NCBI RefSeq assembly: GCF_022829365.1
Contig: NZ_JAKSYJ010000196.1
Location: forward strand, 62,001-126,000
Direction: 5' to 3'
Origin: Methylobacterium sp. J-077
GTDB lineage: Bacteria; Pseudomonadota; Alphaproteobacteria; Rhizobiales; Beijerinckiaceae
DNA: 64,000 nucleotides
The notes beneath the pieces are model-generated. The model made no database searches. It was not told where the DNA came from and saw only the letters and a program-made list of their open reading frames with translations. Of this stretch, positions 43,949 through 52,764 are shown piece by piece. Numbering within the stretch: position 1 is the stretch's first letter; the number at the start of each line of letters is the position of its first letter. Both the position numbers and the translations under genes were made by a program.

Positions 43949-44458
43949 CTATTGCACCGTCGCGAAGTGGCTGCGCTGCTCGATCTGGGCGGCGTAGAAA
44001 TCCTCCACGACCTCCCGGACCACCTCGGCCAGCTCGGTGCCGCGGTGCTCGTCGAGATGGATGTCGCTGCCGACGCTGCGGCCGCTGGCGGCGCCGGCCG
44101 CGCCCGGGACCAGGCGCTCGTTGTAGCGCTGATTCAGGCCCGAGACCGAGATGTAGTTGCTGCCGCCGAGTTCGGGGCCGTACTTGATCTTGATCTTCTG
44201 CTCAGTGTCGGTCCCGCGCAGCTTCGCGCACAGGCTGATGAAGTTGTCCTGGTCGATCCTGGCCTCGAGCCCGGTGATGCTGCCGTGGACGTTGTCCTCC
44301 TCGTTCAGCACCTCGGCCATCAGGTTCAGGACGCCGACAACCGGCTCGAGGGCGCGGGTGCCCTCCTCCAGCAGCTTCCGGCGGAAATCGTTGCTGCGGG
44401 CGTCAGCATCCTGCAGCCGGGCGCGGAACCGGTCCTTGACGTCGTTGGCGCGTGTCAT
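43949..44458 (-). CDS. Conserved-looking soluble protein of unknown function
   Basis: This protein has 169 residues, with GGGAGGAG just before the ATG at 44458. The N-terminal 60 residues are helical (DVKDRFRARLQDADARSNDF, LEEGTRALEPVVGVLNLMAEVLNEED). The middle has QDNFISLCAKLRGTDTEQKIKIKYGPELGG. A Gly/Ala-rich linker leads to a C-terminal helix EHRGTELAEVVREVVEDFYA. No signal or membrane segment is seen. I do not recognise the family. It lies alone between the crcB leader and the EF-hand gene. Confidence 0.7.
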   Translation of the reverse strand: MTRANDVKDRFRARLQDADARSNDFRRKLLEEGTRALEPVVGVLNLMAEVLNEEDNVHGSITGLEARIDQDNFISLCAKLRGTDTEQKIKIKYGPELGGSNYISVSGLNQRYNERLVPGAAGAASGRSVGSDIHLDEHRGTELAEVVREVVEDFYAAQIEQRSHFATVQ

Positions 44459-44726
44459 GACGCTCCTCCCTGATGGTTCGTCTTGAGTCTTCATTGCTCA
44501 ACCATCGAAGACTACGAAGCGAATTCAGGTGATGCAAGACAGTGCAAAATATTGATGCCTGCTCAGAACATGGGCCGTTGCACAGGAACAGTACGTGCTC
44601 AGACACTGTGCAGCGGCAGGGACGCATCGTCCCGAAAGGATGCCGGCTTCCGGGAACAGGGGATGGGCAAGCGAAGAGCGCGTGTAGGTCTCGGAGGCGA
44701 TATCCGGGACCTACGCGCGGTCGAGC

Positions 44727-45167
44727 TTATTTCAGCAGCTGCAGCAGGCTCCGGCCGGCCGGGGTCTTCAGCTCCTTGGCGTCGAGCTTGCCGTCGCCGT
44801 CGGGATCGGCGGCCTTGAAGCGGGTCTCGACCAGGGCGAGGTATTCCTTGCGGTCGAGGGTGCCGTCGGCATCCGTGTCGGCGGCCTTCAGGTCCTTCTT
44901 GCTGAGCCGGCCCTTCAGCTCCTTGGCGTCGACGCTCCCGTCCTTGTCGGTCTCGGCGGCGTCGAAGACCTTTCCGGCCGCCGCCTGAGCCTCGGCCAGG
45001 TCGATGGTCCCATCGTGATCGGTATCGACCGCCTTCAGCGTGCGCTCGGTGCCGGAGGCGCGGGCGAAGGCCGGCCCCGATGCTGCGGGCAGGACGAGGG
45101 CGAGGGCCACCGCGCAGGCGGCCAGACGAGCGCGGTGGTGCCGGGTCGGATACAGGGATCGAAGCAT
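44727..45167 (-). CDS. Exported EF-hand calcium-binding protein
   Basis: This protein of 146 residues has a signal peptide (RLAACAVALALVLPAASGPAFA) followed by four EF-hand loops: DTDHDGTIDLAE, ETDKDGSVDAKE, DTDADGTLDRKE and DPDGDGKLDAKE. These loops have the DxDxDG pattern and should bind calcium in the periplasm. Lanthanide binding has been shown for an EF-hand protein of Methylobacterium (lanmodulin), but these loops lack its second-position proline, so calcium is more likely. GGAGA precedes the ATG. A palindrome (TAGGTC/GACCTA) lies just past the stop. Confidence 0.85.
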   Translation of the reverse strand: MLRSLYPTRHHRARLAACAVALALVLPAASGPAFARASGTERTLKAVDTDHDGTIDLAEAQAAAGKVFDAAETDKDGSVDAKELKGRLSKKDLKAADTDADGTLDRKEYLALVETRFKAADPDGDGKLDAKELKTPAGRSLLQLLK

Positions 45168-45370
45168 GCGCGATATCTCCGTCTGAGCGTCATCCCGAAA
45201 GGTGGGCGCCGGCTTTCGGGATATGAGGGTGCAAAACCAACGACCGGGCGCCGCGCCTCGGATCGGAGAAACGGAACGCGGCGCAAGTGATCGGCGCCGC
45301 CAGCCCAAGCCGCCATGAGGCCGCCCGTTCCCGGGCAGCCGTTCACAAGGCGCCGAGGGGCGATGGTGAA

Positions 45371-46708
45371 TCAGCGCGCCGGGCCGTCCAGGGGGGCCAG
45401 CCGCTCCGGCCCGGGCAGGGCGGCGATGAATTCGGGCCGCGACAGGGCGCGGGCGAGGGCCGGCAGGTCCGGAGCAGGCGCGCCCGCCGTTCCGAACACC
45501 GCCCGGTCGAGGGCGGCGAGGGGCGCGGCGAGATCGGGCCGCGTCCGCCAGATCCGGGCGAGCGCAGGCACTTCCCGACGAGCCGCCTCCAGGGCGGCGC
45601 GGAACCCGGCCGGATCGCCCGCGCGGGCCGCCCGGTGCAGGCTCCTTCGGGTGGCCGCGGAGAGGCGCAGGCGCGGGCGGCCCGTGCCGTAGCCGATCAG
45701 CGCCAGACCCAGCCCGAAGGCGGCGAGCGCCGCGGCGGCGGCGACCAGCGGCGACGGGACAGGCGGCGGTGCCCGGTCGCCCTCCCGGTCGGGCAGGCCG
45801 CCGCCGATCTGCCGGGCGGGTATCTCGGCCTCACGCATGGTGCGGGTGTTGGTGTCGAACCACGGGATCGCGATGGCGTCGAGGGGGATCACCTCGGGCA
45901 CGCCGGGCTTCACATCCCATTGGTAGGTCGCCCGGGCCACGGGTCCCGAGGGGGTCAGCAGGGTCTCGCGGGTGACCGGGCCGGCGAAGGTGAGGATGCC
46001 ACGGGTGCGCATCACCGGCCGGGGCGGCAGGCCCTCGGCGACCATGCCCTGGACCTCCAGGGTGACGATCCGCCGGGTGGTCTCGCCGAGCTTCACGGTC
46101 TCGGGATCCGGGCTCCAGGAATCTGTTACCGCCACGTCGCCGGCCGGCAGCCACCACGGCTCCTTAACGTCCGGGCCGCCGGTGACCGCGGTCCAAGCCG
46201 CCACCGGGAACGGGATCGGCTTCGAGCGCACTTCGACCACCCGCCGCTCGCCGACATCGTTGACCGTCAGCTTGTGCGTGAAGGGCTCGATGACGAAGTC
46301 GCCCGCATGGTGCGGGAACACCGCCACGGTGCGGTCGAACGCGATGGCGCTCTGGCCGTCCGGGAGCTTGGTCTTGCTCCAGTGGTCGCGGCCGAGCTGG
46401 GTCCAGGAGAAATTGGCGAGCGAGGGCTGGACCACCTCCTCCAGCAGGATCGGCTGCTTGTAGACCCCCCGGATCTTCAGGAGCACCATCTCGCGGGCGA
46501 AGGGCGCGCTGTTGCCGTTGAACTCCGCGGTGACCGTGAGTGTCAGGTCGCCGGGCTCGATCTCGGCCCGGGCCGGCAGGGGGGCGAGGAGGGTGAGAAC
46601 AAGGGCGGCCAGGATGCGCGCCCTCCCTCCCCCCGCTGCGGGGGAGGGTACCCTGCGGAGCAGGGGGGGAGAGGGGAGCGCCGCTTCAAGCATGGTCTCG
46701 CCCGACAT
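45371..46708 (-). CDS. BatD-like membrane protein (oxygen-tolerance family)
   Basis: This exported protein of about 445 residues is the last gene of a Bat-type operon. After a hydrophobic stretch (LAALVLTLLAPLPARAE) it has a periplasmic beta-rich region (TVTAEFNGNSAPFAREMVLLKI, FDRTVAVFPHHAGDFVIEP). A C-terminal membrane helix (AAAAALAAFGLGLALIGYG) and a helical tail follow. BatD-like proteins act with VWA proteins in envelope stress responses. The only in-frame ATGs (46708 and 46693) lie inside a family 1 repeat, so the first 25 residues come from repeat DNA. Confidence 0.78.
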   Translation of the reverse strand: MSGETMLEAALPSPPLLRRVPSPAAGGGRARILAALVLTLLAPLPARAEIEPGDLTLTVTAEFNGNSAPFAREMVLLKIRGVYKQPILLEEVVQPSLANFSWTQLGRDHWSKTKLPDGQSAIAFDRTVAVFPHHAGDFVIEPFTHKLTVNDVGERRVVEVRSKPIPFPVAAWTAVTGGPDVKEPWWLPAGDVAVTDSWSPDPETVKLGETTRRIVTLEVQGMVAEGLPPRPVMRTRGILTFAGPVTRETLLTPSGPVARATYQWDVKPGVPEVIPLDAIAIPWFDTNTRTMREAEIPARQIGGGLPDREGDRAPPPVPSPLVAAAAALAAFGLGLALIGYGTGRPRLRLSAATRRSLHRAARAGDPAGFRAALEAARREVPALARIWRTRPDLAAPLAALDRAVFGTAGAPAPDLPALARALSRPEFIAALPGPERLAPLDGPAR

Positions 46709-46790
46709 GACGGGCTCAGCCCGCTCCGGAAGCCGGGCTCCCCTCTCTCGACCCCCTCCGGGGGCCACCCTCCCCCGCAGAGGGAGGAGG
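46620..46790. repeat. Palindromic repeat family 1, copy 2
   Basis: This inverted repeat of about 170 bases has outer arms CCCTCCCCCCGCTGCGGGGGAGGG and its complement. It lies between the TPR gene and the BatD-like gene and overlaps the 5' end of the latter. It supplies the apparent start codon, the codons before the signal peptide core and the spacer upstream. Confidence 0.82.
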
Positions 46791-46821
46791 GCAATCGCGC
46801 ATCGCGGAAGACTCGAAAGAA

Positions 46822-47745
46822 TCACCACGGGTTGCTCCCGGCGGGAATTCCGGTGCCGGCTTCGACCCGGCGGGTCTGCTCGGCGCGCAGGCGCAGCTTG
46901 AGGAAGCGGCCGGGATCGTCCGGCAGGGTCTGGAGCCAGAGCCGGTCCGGGCGGATCTCGTGGGCCTCGAAGCTCTTCGTCACCCGGCGAACTTCGCGCT
47001 CGGGCGCTTCCGCGACCATGGCCGAACCGCCACCGGTGCGCCCTCGCCCGGCCGCGTCGCCGGCCGAGCCCCGGGCCTGGCCCTTGCCGGCATCGATCGA
47101 TTGCTGCTCGGCCTTGCCCCGGCGGGCGACCTTGCTGTTGCCGGGCAGCGACGCGCTGGCATTGGATTCCTTGTTGCCGGCCAGGCCCTCGCCGCTCGAG
47201 GCGGCGTTGATGTCGTTGTTCTGGTCCTGGTTGGTCGTGTTGTTGTAGCGGGCACCGTATTGCGCCGTGCCGTTGGCGATGCCGCCGCCGGGGCCGCGGT
47301 CGATCACCTCGGCCTGCATCCGGGCGACCAGCGAGCGGTTGGCCTGGGCGTCGGCGTCGCGCGGGTCGAAGCGCAGGGCCTCGTCGTAGGCGGCGAGCGC
47401 CCCGTCGAGGTCGCCCGAGCGCGCCAGGGCGTTGCCGAGATTGTAGCTCGCCCGCCGCCCGCCGGTGCGGAACAGCTCGATCGCCGCGTCGTAGCGGCCG
47501 GCCTCGTACAGGGCGGCAGCGCGCCAAGCCGGATCGACGATCAGATCGGCGGCGAGCCCGGGCAGGCCCAGCGCCATCAGCAGCCGTCCGAACCCGGTGC
47601 GGGGCTGCGAGACCGCGAGCAAGGCCACGAGGCCGAGCCCGGCGAGCGCCAGCCCGGCCATCCGGGCGAGCCGCCGCCAGCCGGCGGGCAGACCGACGCG
47701 GATCGGGACGGCGGGGCCGACGATCCTCGGAAAAAACCGCTCCAT
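46822..47745 (-). CDS. TPR-containing BatC-like protein
   Basis: This protein of 307 residues has two N-terminal membrane segments (about residues 27-62). TPR-type repeats follow (WRAAALYEAGRYDAAIELFRTG, NLGNALARSGDLDGALAAYDEALRFDP). A long low-complexity linker rich in Gly, Asn and Ser leads to a conserved end (IRPDRLWLQTLPDDPGRFLKLRLRAEQ). In Bat operons a TPR protein follows the two VWA proteins. The ATG overlaps the stop of the upstream VWA gene. Confidence 0.82.
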   Translation of the reverse strand: MERFFPRIVGPAVPIRVGLPAGWRRLARMAGLALAGLGLVALLAVSQPRTGFGRLLMALGLPGLAADLIVDPAWRAAALYEAGRYDAAIELFRTGGRRASYNLGNALARSGDLDGALAAYDEALRFDPRDADAQANRSLVARMQAEVIDRGPGGGIANGTAQYGARYNNTTNQDQNNDINAASSGEGLAGNKESNASASLPGNSKVARRGKAEQQSIDAGKGQARGSAGDAAGRGRTGGGSAMVAEAPEREVRRVTKSFEAHEIRPDRLWLQTLPDDPGRFLKLRLRAEQTRRVEAGTGIPAGSNPW

Positions 47746-48674
47746 CACGCGCTCCTGCGGAACAGGGCGAGCGCCGGCAGGGCCGCGATCAGCAGCAGCC
47801 AGCGCCCGAGATCCGCGTAGGCCAGCACGCCGTAGCCGCCGGCGGCGAGATGCTGGGCGGTCCCGGCCCCGACGGCGTCGAGCACCGGGCCGGGCGCGGC
47901 GATGTCGGCGATATTTCCGCCGCCGGCCCGGACCAGGGCGTCGAGGGCGGCCCGGTCGGGTTTCGGGGCGCCGGGCGGCAGCGGCTTGTCGGCGGGGACG
48001 AACAGGGCCTGAAGGCGCCAGCCACGGTCGGCGAGCGCCCGGGCCTCCCGGTCGGCCGCCGCGCCGATGCCGTCGCCATCGGTGATCAGCACCACGTCGG
48101 CCGCGACCACGTCGGCCTCCGCGAGGGTGCGGTGGGCCAGCGCCAGCCCGCGCTCGGGATGGCTGCCGCGGTCCGGCACGGTGTCGGCGTCAAGGGCGAA
48201 CAGGGTCGTACCCAAGCTGTCCCGGTCGGTAGTCGGCGAGGCGGCGAGATAGGCATCCCCGGCATAGACGACGAGCGACACGGCCCGGGTGCCGGCGGCC
48301 TCGGCCACGGCGGCCGCGGCCTGACGGACGCCCTGAAGGTTGCCGCCCTCCGTGACCGAGCGGGACAGGTCCAGGACGATCACGGTCTCGTCGAGGTTGC
48401 GGAAGGTTGCGGTCTCCTGGCGCTCCACCGCCGGCCCGGTCAGCGCCAGCGCGATCGCCCCGGCCGCCAGGGCGGCGGCCCGGTTCGCCTGCCGTTTTCC
48501 GCCGAGCACGGCGCCGGCGCGGGCGAGATGGGCCATCAGTGCCGGATCGACCGCCCGCCCCCAATCGCCCAGCGGCGCCGCCCGCCAGGCGGCGCGGAGC
48601 GCCAGCAGGGCCACGACCGGGATCGCCAGGAACCACCAGGGGCGCAGGACCGCGAAGGCGTCAAGGGCGCTCAT
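47745..48674 (-). CDS. VWA-domain membrane protein, BatB-like
   Basis: This protein of 309 residues has N-terminal membrane helices (about residues 10-30 and 68-82), then a von Willebrand factor A domain with the metal-site motif DLSRSVTEGG. The downstream metal-site elements TTDRDSLGT and LITDGDGIG follow. A C-terminal helix (LGRWLLLIAALPALALF) anchors the other end. It lies between the BatA-like and TPR genes. The family is tied to aerotolerance and envelope integrity, with molecular details unresolved. Confidence 0.86.
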   Translation of the reverse strand: MSALDAFAVLRPWWFLAIPVVALLALRAAWRAAPLGDWGRAVDPALMAHLARAGAVLGGKRQANRAAALAAGAIALALTGPAVERQETATFRNLDETVIVLDLSRSVTEGGNLQGVRQAAAAVAEAAGTRAVSLVVYAGDAYLAASPTTDRDSLGTTLFALDADTVPDRGSHPERGLALAHRTLAEADVVAADVVLITDGDGIGAAADREARALADRGWRLQALFVPADKPLPPGAPKPDRAALDALVRAGGGNIADIAAPGPVLDAVGAGTAQHLAAGGYGVLAYADLGRWLLLIAALPALALFRRSA

Positions 48675-48699
48675 GCGGGCTGTCCTCCCGCCCGCATCG

Positions 48700-48815
48700 T
48701 CATCCTGAGGTGCCGAAGCGCAGCGGAGGCCTCGAAGGAGGTCTCCAGGGATCGCGCGGCTGGCCGGAGCGCTCCTTCGAGGCCGCTGACGCGGCACCTC
48801 AGGATGAGGGTGTGG
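48700..48815. repeat. Palindromic repeat family 3, copy 1
   Basis: This inverted repeat of about 115 bases has ends CATCCTGAGGTGCCG and CGGCACCTCAGGATG and inner arms CTCGAAGGAG/CTCCTTCGAG. It lies between the two VWA genes of the operon. A second copy is at 56.2 kb. Confidence 0.85.
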
Positions 48816-48840
48816 ATTGGGGAGGCCGTATTCGGACGCA

Positions 48841-49881
48841 TCACACCCCCCTCCGGCTCGCCAGCAGGGCCGCGGCGGCGGCCAGCGCCAGGGCGGCGGG
48901 CCAGGGCCAGAGGTCCCGGCGCAGCGGCAGGGGCGGCGCCAGGGCGCGGCCGCCCTCCAGGCGGTCGATGGCGCCGGCGACCCGGACGAGGTCGTCGGTG
49001 GTGCGGACGCGGAACGCCTCGCCGCCGCTGGCCTGGGCCATGTCGCGCAGGGTCTCGGTGTCGACCACGTCCTGCTCGCCATCGGCATCAGCCATGTCCC
49101 GGGGGCCGAGCGCGATCGTGTAGATCTTGATGCCCAGCTCCTTGGCCAGGGCGGCCACGTCCTTGGGGGCGGTCTGGCCGGCATTGTTGGCGCCGTCCGA
49201 GAGCAGGATCACGGCCTTCGCCGATGGCGCCGCCGCGCCGTCGGTGGGTGTCCCGGAGTCCTTCGGGTCGAGGCGGCGCAGGGCGAGGCCGAGGCCGTCG
49301 CCGATGCCGGTGGAGCGGCCGCTGATGCCGATGGTCGCCTCGTCGAGGGCGCGGGCGACCGCGGCGGTGTCGAAGCTCGGCGCGGCGGCCACGTAGGCCT
49401 GGTCGGCGAAGATCACCAGGCCGATCCGGTCCCCGGCCCGGCGCCGGATGAAGTCGGTGCCGACGCGCTTGACCGCGGTGAGCCGGGTCACGGTCTCGCC
49501 GTCCAGCGAAAAATCGCGGCGCTCCATCGAGCCGGACAGGTCCATGGCGATCATGATCTCCCGGCCCGAAGCGGGGAGCGCGGCCGCCGGCATCACCAGG
49601 CGGGGGCCGGAGAGCGCGATCACCAGCGCCGCCCACAGGGTCCAGACCAGGGCCGCGCGGCGGCGGCCCCGGGCTGCGAGGTCGGCGCCGGAGCGCGCCG
49701 TGCCGACCAGGGTCCCGGGCACCAGCAGGGCACCGCTGCCGCCCTCCGGCTCGGCCGGGAGCAGGCGCGCGGCGAGCAGCGGCAGCGGCAAGGCCAGCAG
49801 GATCCAGGGCGCTGCAAAATCGAAGGCCGAGGTCAAGGCCGAGAGCTGCGCCGTGAGCCAGGCGGGGAGGAGGCCGCTCAT
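48841..49881 (-). CDS. VWA-domain membrane protein, BatA-like
   Basis: This protein of 346 residues has two N-terminal membrane segments (about residues 20-42 and 78-95). A VWA domain follows with an intact metal site (AMDLSGSMERRDF, then ISGRSTGIGDGLG and LLSDGANNAGQT). It ends with a membrane helix (WPAALALAAAAALLAS). BatA-like proteins are the first of two VWA proteins in aerotolerance operons. The ATG overlaps the stop of the DUF4381 gene, and a family 3 repeat separates it from the second VWA gene. Confidence 0.88.
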   Translation of the reverse strand: MSGLLPAWLTAQLSALTSAFDFAAPWILLALPLPLLAARLLPAEPEGGSGALLVPGTLVGTARSGADLAARGRRRAALVWTLWAALVIALSGPRLVMPAAALPASGREIMIAMDLSGSMERRDFSLDGETVTRLTAVKRVGTDFIRRRAGDRIGLVIFADQAYVAAAPSFDTAAVARALDEATIGISGRSTGIGDGLGLALRRLDPKDSGTPTDGAAAPSAKAVILLSDGANNAGQTAPKDVAALAKELGIKIYTIALGPRDMADADGEQDVVDTETLRDMAQASGGEAFRVRTTDDLVRVAGAIDRLEGGRALAPPLPLRRDLWPWPAALALAAAAALLASRRGV

Positions 49882-50342
49882 GTCCGCAACCGTCCGATCA
49901 GGCGGCCCAGCTCGGCGTCGAGCCCGTCGAGGTCGGGCTCCTGGCGCCGGTAGAGCCCGTCGGCCAGGACCTGGCCGGATCCGCGGGTGAAGAAATCGGT
50001 CGCCAGGAGCGTGTCGAGGCGGCTGGCCCAGGCCGCGCCGGTCTCCCGGGCGGCTTCGTCCCCCACGAGCGTCCGGGCGAGGCGGCGCAGCAGGCGGGCC
50101 TGGGCCACGAGACGGGAATCCGGATCGAGGCCGCGGGTGCCGGCGAGCTCGGCCAGCGCCGCCCGGCGCAAGCTCGCCCGCGCCCGTCCGCGCAGGTAGC
50201 GGACGAGCCCGACCAGCAGGGCGGCGAGGAAGCCCAACACCGCCGCCGCGACGACCTCCCCCTGCACCGCCCCGGCGGCACCTCCGGGCAGGTGCAGGCC
50301 GCGGAGCTGGTCGAGGGATGGGGCGATCGCGGCGGGATTCAT
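49878..50342 (-). CDS. DUF4381-family membrane protein
   Basis: This protein of 154 residues has one N-terminal membrane helix (VVAAAVLGFLAALLVGLVRYLRG) and a cytoplasmic helical tail with LVAQARLLRRLARTLVGDEAA. DUF4381 proteins regularly occur between DUF58 and VWA genes in MoxR operons, as here. It probably helps assemble the membrane complex; the activity is unknown. It is translationally coupled to the BatA-like gene. Confidence 0.8.
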   Translation of the reverse strand: MNPAAIAPSLDQLRGLHLPGGAAGAVQGEVVAAAVLGFLAALLVGLVRYLRGRARASLRRAALAELAGTRGLDPDSRLVAQARLLRRLARTLVGDEAARETGAAWASRLDTLLATDFFTRGSGQVLADGLYRRQEPDLDGLDAELGRLIGRLRT

Positions 50343-50378
50343 CGGCCCGTACCCGGGCGGCAGGGATGCGGTCCAGCC

Positions 50379-51269
50379 TCACAGCACCGCATCGAGGCGC
50401 TCCATCAGAGGCGCGTAGGCCTCGGGGCCGGCCTCGACGTCGAGGCGTACCCCGGCGATGCCCCGGCGGGCATAGTCGGCGAGCCGGGCCTCGGCAGGCT
50501 CGCCCGGCAGCACCGCCGGGAGCGCGGTCCCGCGCCGGCCATCCGCCAGGGCGAAGGGATAGAAGCCCGGCGGACGGATGCGCTCGAAGGCGTCGCTCAC
50601 CAGGATCAACCGGATCGCGACCCGCTCGGCCAGCAGGGTCAGCGTCTCGTCGAAGCCCGGGCCGGGGGCATCGAGGGCGCTGGCGATGACCAGGTGCCCG
50701 CCGGCGGGCAGCAGGCTGCGGGCCAGCCCAAGGGTCGCCTCCAGGGGCGCGTCGGATCCGGCCGCGCCGGCCGTTCCGAGGGCGTTCGCATGCGCCTGGG
50801 CCAGGGCGCCGGTCACCGCGATCATGGCACGCTCGCCGCCGGCCGGGCGCAGGACCGTGGGCGCACCCGCGGTCGCCACCGCGAGACCGACCCGGCCGCC
50901 ATCGGCGGCGACCCGCCAGCCGAGCAGCGCCAGGGCCTCGGCGGCGGCCACCGAGCGCAGGGCCCGGCGGGTGCCGAACAGCATGGAGGGGCGGAAATCG
51001 GCGAGCAGGACCACGGCGCGGTCGCGCTCGTCGTGATGGGTGCGCACGTGCAGCTGCCCGGTGCGCGCGGTGGCGTTGCGGTCGATGAACCTTCGGTCGT
51101 CGCCCTCGGACCAGAGCCGCACATCCTCCGGCTCGGAGCCGCGCCCGCGCCGCTTCGTGACGATGCCGCCGGGCAGGCCCGCGAGCGTCCGGGTCGCGGG
51201 CGCCGCGCCCCGCCGGGCGAGGTGGCGCAGTCCCATCAGCGCCTCGCCCGAGAGGTGGATGCCGTTCAT
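50379..51269 (-). CDS. DUF58-domain protein (MoxR-associated)
   Basis: This soluble protein of 296 residues has the DUF58 core: GGIVTKRRGRGSEPEDVRLWSEGDDRRFIDRNATART, the usual Arg-rich box, then a VWA-like fold (VVLLADFRPSMLFG). The N-terminal membrane helices seen in many DUF58 proteins are absent. It lies between moxR and the DUF4381 gene, as in other MoxR operons. DUF58 proteins are thought to be partners of MoxR chaperone ATPases. Confidence 0.87.
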   Translation of the reverse strand: MNGIHLSGEALMGLRHLARRGAAPATRTLAGLPGGIVTKRRGRGSEPEDVRLWSEGDDRRFIDRNATARTGQLHVRTHHDERDRAVVLLADFRPSMLFGTRRALRSVAAAEALALLGWRVAADGGRVGLAVATAGAPTVLRPAGGERAMIAVTGALAQAHANALGTAGAAGSDAPLEATLGLARSLLPAGGHLVIASALDAPGPGFDETLTLLAERVAIRLILVSDAFERIRPPGFYPFALADGRRGTALPAVLPGEPAEARLADYARRGIAGVRLDVEAGPEAYAPLMERLDAVL

Positions 51270-51302
51270 TTGGGATTGGGCGGCACTCTCAAAACGCGCG
51301 CT

Positions 51303-51488
51303 CTTCCCTCCCCCCGCTGCGGGGGAGGGTGGGCCGGCCGTCAGGCCGGGTCGGGAGTGGGGAGCGACGCTGCCGGAAAGATCGCGACGGGCTTCAGATC
51401 CTGAACCGTCGCGCTGCCCCTCTTGTGGGACTTCGTCCCGGCCTCCCCTGCTGCGCAGGGTACCCTCCCCCGCAGAGGGGGGAGGGAG
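51303..51488. repeat. Palindromic repeat family 1, copy 3
   Basis: This inverted repeat of about 185 bases begins CCCTCCCCCCGCTGCGGGGGAGGG and ends CCTCCCCCGCAGAGGGGGGAGGG. It fills the gap between the moxR stop and the DUF58 start within the operon. Confidence 0.85.
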
Positions 51489-51520
51489 TTTCCGGCGCGT
51501 GTTCCAAAGCCCGAACACCC

Positions 51521-52540
51521 TCAGAGCGCCCGGACCCGCTGCACCAACTCGCCGACCAGGCCGCGGGCGGTCTTGCCTTCGGCGGCCGCCCGCCAGGTCA
51601 GGCCGATCCGGTGGGAGAGCGCGTCGCGGGCGAGTTCGGTGACGTCCTCCGGGGTGACGTGGTCCCGGCCGCGCAGCCAGGCCCGGGCCTTGCCGGCCAT
51701 CATCAGCGCCAGGGTGCCGCGCGGCGAGGCGGGGTGCTCGATCATCGCCCGCAGGTCCGGGGCCGCCGCGTCGGTGCGGGTCGCCGCGACCAGGCGGACC
51801 AGGTAATCCTTGAGCGCCGGCGACACGTAGGTGGCGAGCGCGGCCTCCCGGGCGGCGCGCACGTCGGCGAGCGACAGGCGCACCGGCATGGCCTCGACAT
51901 GGTGGGTGATCTCGCCCTCCACGAGGTCGAGGATCGCCCGCTCGGTGGCCTCGTCGGGCATCTCGACCACGACGTGCAGCAGGAAGCGGTCGAGCTGCGC
52001 CTCCGGCAGCGGGAAGGTGCCGGCATGCTCGATCGGGTTCTGAGTCGCCACGACCATGAACGGGTCGGCGAGCGGGTGGGTCGACCCCGAGACCGTGATC
52101 TGCCCCTCCGCCATCGCCTCGAGCAGGGCCGACTGCACCTTGGGGGGCGCGCGGTTGACCTCGTCCACCAGCACCAGGGCGTGGAACAGGGGGCCTTGCA
52201 GGAACTCGAAGCTGCCGCTGTCCTGGCGCCAGACGGTGGTGCCGGTGAGGTCGGCCGGCATCAGGTCCGGGGTGCACTGGATGCGCGCGAACGAGCCGTC
52301 GAGCCCGTCGGCCAGCCGCTTGACCGCGCGGGTCTTGGCGAGGCCCGGCGCGCCCTCGATCAAGAGGTGGCCGCCGGTCAATAGACCGATTAGCAGGCGC
52401 TCGACCAGGCCGGCGCTGCCGATCAGGCCACGCTCCAGCCCGTCGCGAAGGGCCATGACCCGCCCGTGCAGGGCGACGTCCGGATTGGCGACATCCGGGG
52501 TGGGCGCGGCGGGCCGGCTTTCGGCGAGGGCGCCGCTCAT
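51521..52540 (-). CDS. MoxR-family AAA+ ATPase
   Basis: This ATPase of 339 residues has Walker A LIEGAPGLAKTRAV, Walker B ALVLVDEVNRAPPKVQ, sensor 1 ATQNPIEHAGTFPLPEAQLDRF and a C-terminal lid domain. MoxR enzymes act as chaperones that insert cofactors or activate VWA proteins; the founding member serves methanol dehydrogenase. Here the linked genes are of the Bat type, so envelope stress or aerotolerance is the likelier job. It is the first gene of a seven-gene minus-strand operon. The ATG at 52540 was preferred to a non-conserved upstream extension. Confidence 0.92.
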   Translation of the reverse strand: MSGALAESRPAAPTPDVANPDVALHGRVMALRDGLERGLIGSAGLVERLLIGLLTGGHLLIEGAPGLAKTRAVKRLADGLDGSFARIQCTPDLMPADLTGTTVWRQDSGSFEFLQGPLFHALVLVDEVNRAPPKVQSALLEAMAEGQITVSGSTHPLADPFMVVATQNPIEHAGTFPLPEAQLDRFLLHVVVEMPDEATERAILDLVEGEITHHVEAMPVRLSLADVRAAREAALATYVSPALKDYLVRLVAATRTDAAAPDLRAMIEHPASPRGTLALMMAGKARAWLRGRDHVTPEDVTELARDALSHRIGLTWRAAAEGKTARGLVGELVQRVRAL

Positions 52541-52764
52541 GCGGGAAACGCTCGGGCGCGGAGACAAACTCCTGCCGCGGGGGCCGTGTCCTGCATCCTG
52601 CACGTCTCCTCGGCCGGGTCCCGTCTTCTCATGGGATCCTCAGGTTGAAGCCGGTGTGCCCGCTGCCCGGTAGGGCCGTCAATCCCGGCCGGTTTCCCCT
52701 TTGGTCCCCCCGGGCGGGCCATGATGTCACGGTTTCGTCACCTCTCCCCTCGCAAGAGACCGGC

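Noticed and set aside
44727..45167. Identification of the EF-hand protein as lanmodulin.
   Set aside because: It has four EF-hands and a signal peptide, but the loops lack the proline at position two that marks lanmodulin, and the spacing between hands is that of ordinary EF-hand proteins.
48700..48815. Repeats considered as a CRISPR array.
   Set aside because: The repeats are single dispersed palindromes without regular spacers, and no cas gene is present.
52541..52764. A magnesium (M-box) or other riboswitch before the MgtC-type gene.
   Set aside because: No match to the conserved bases of these riboswitches was found on either strand.
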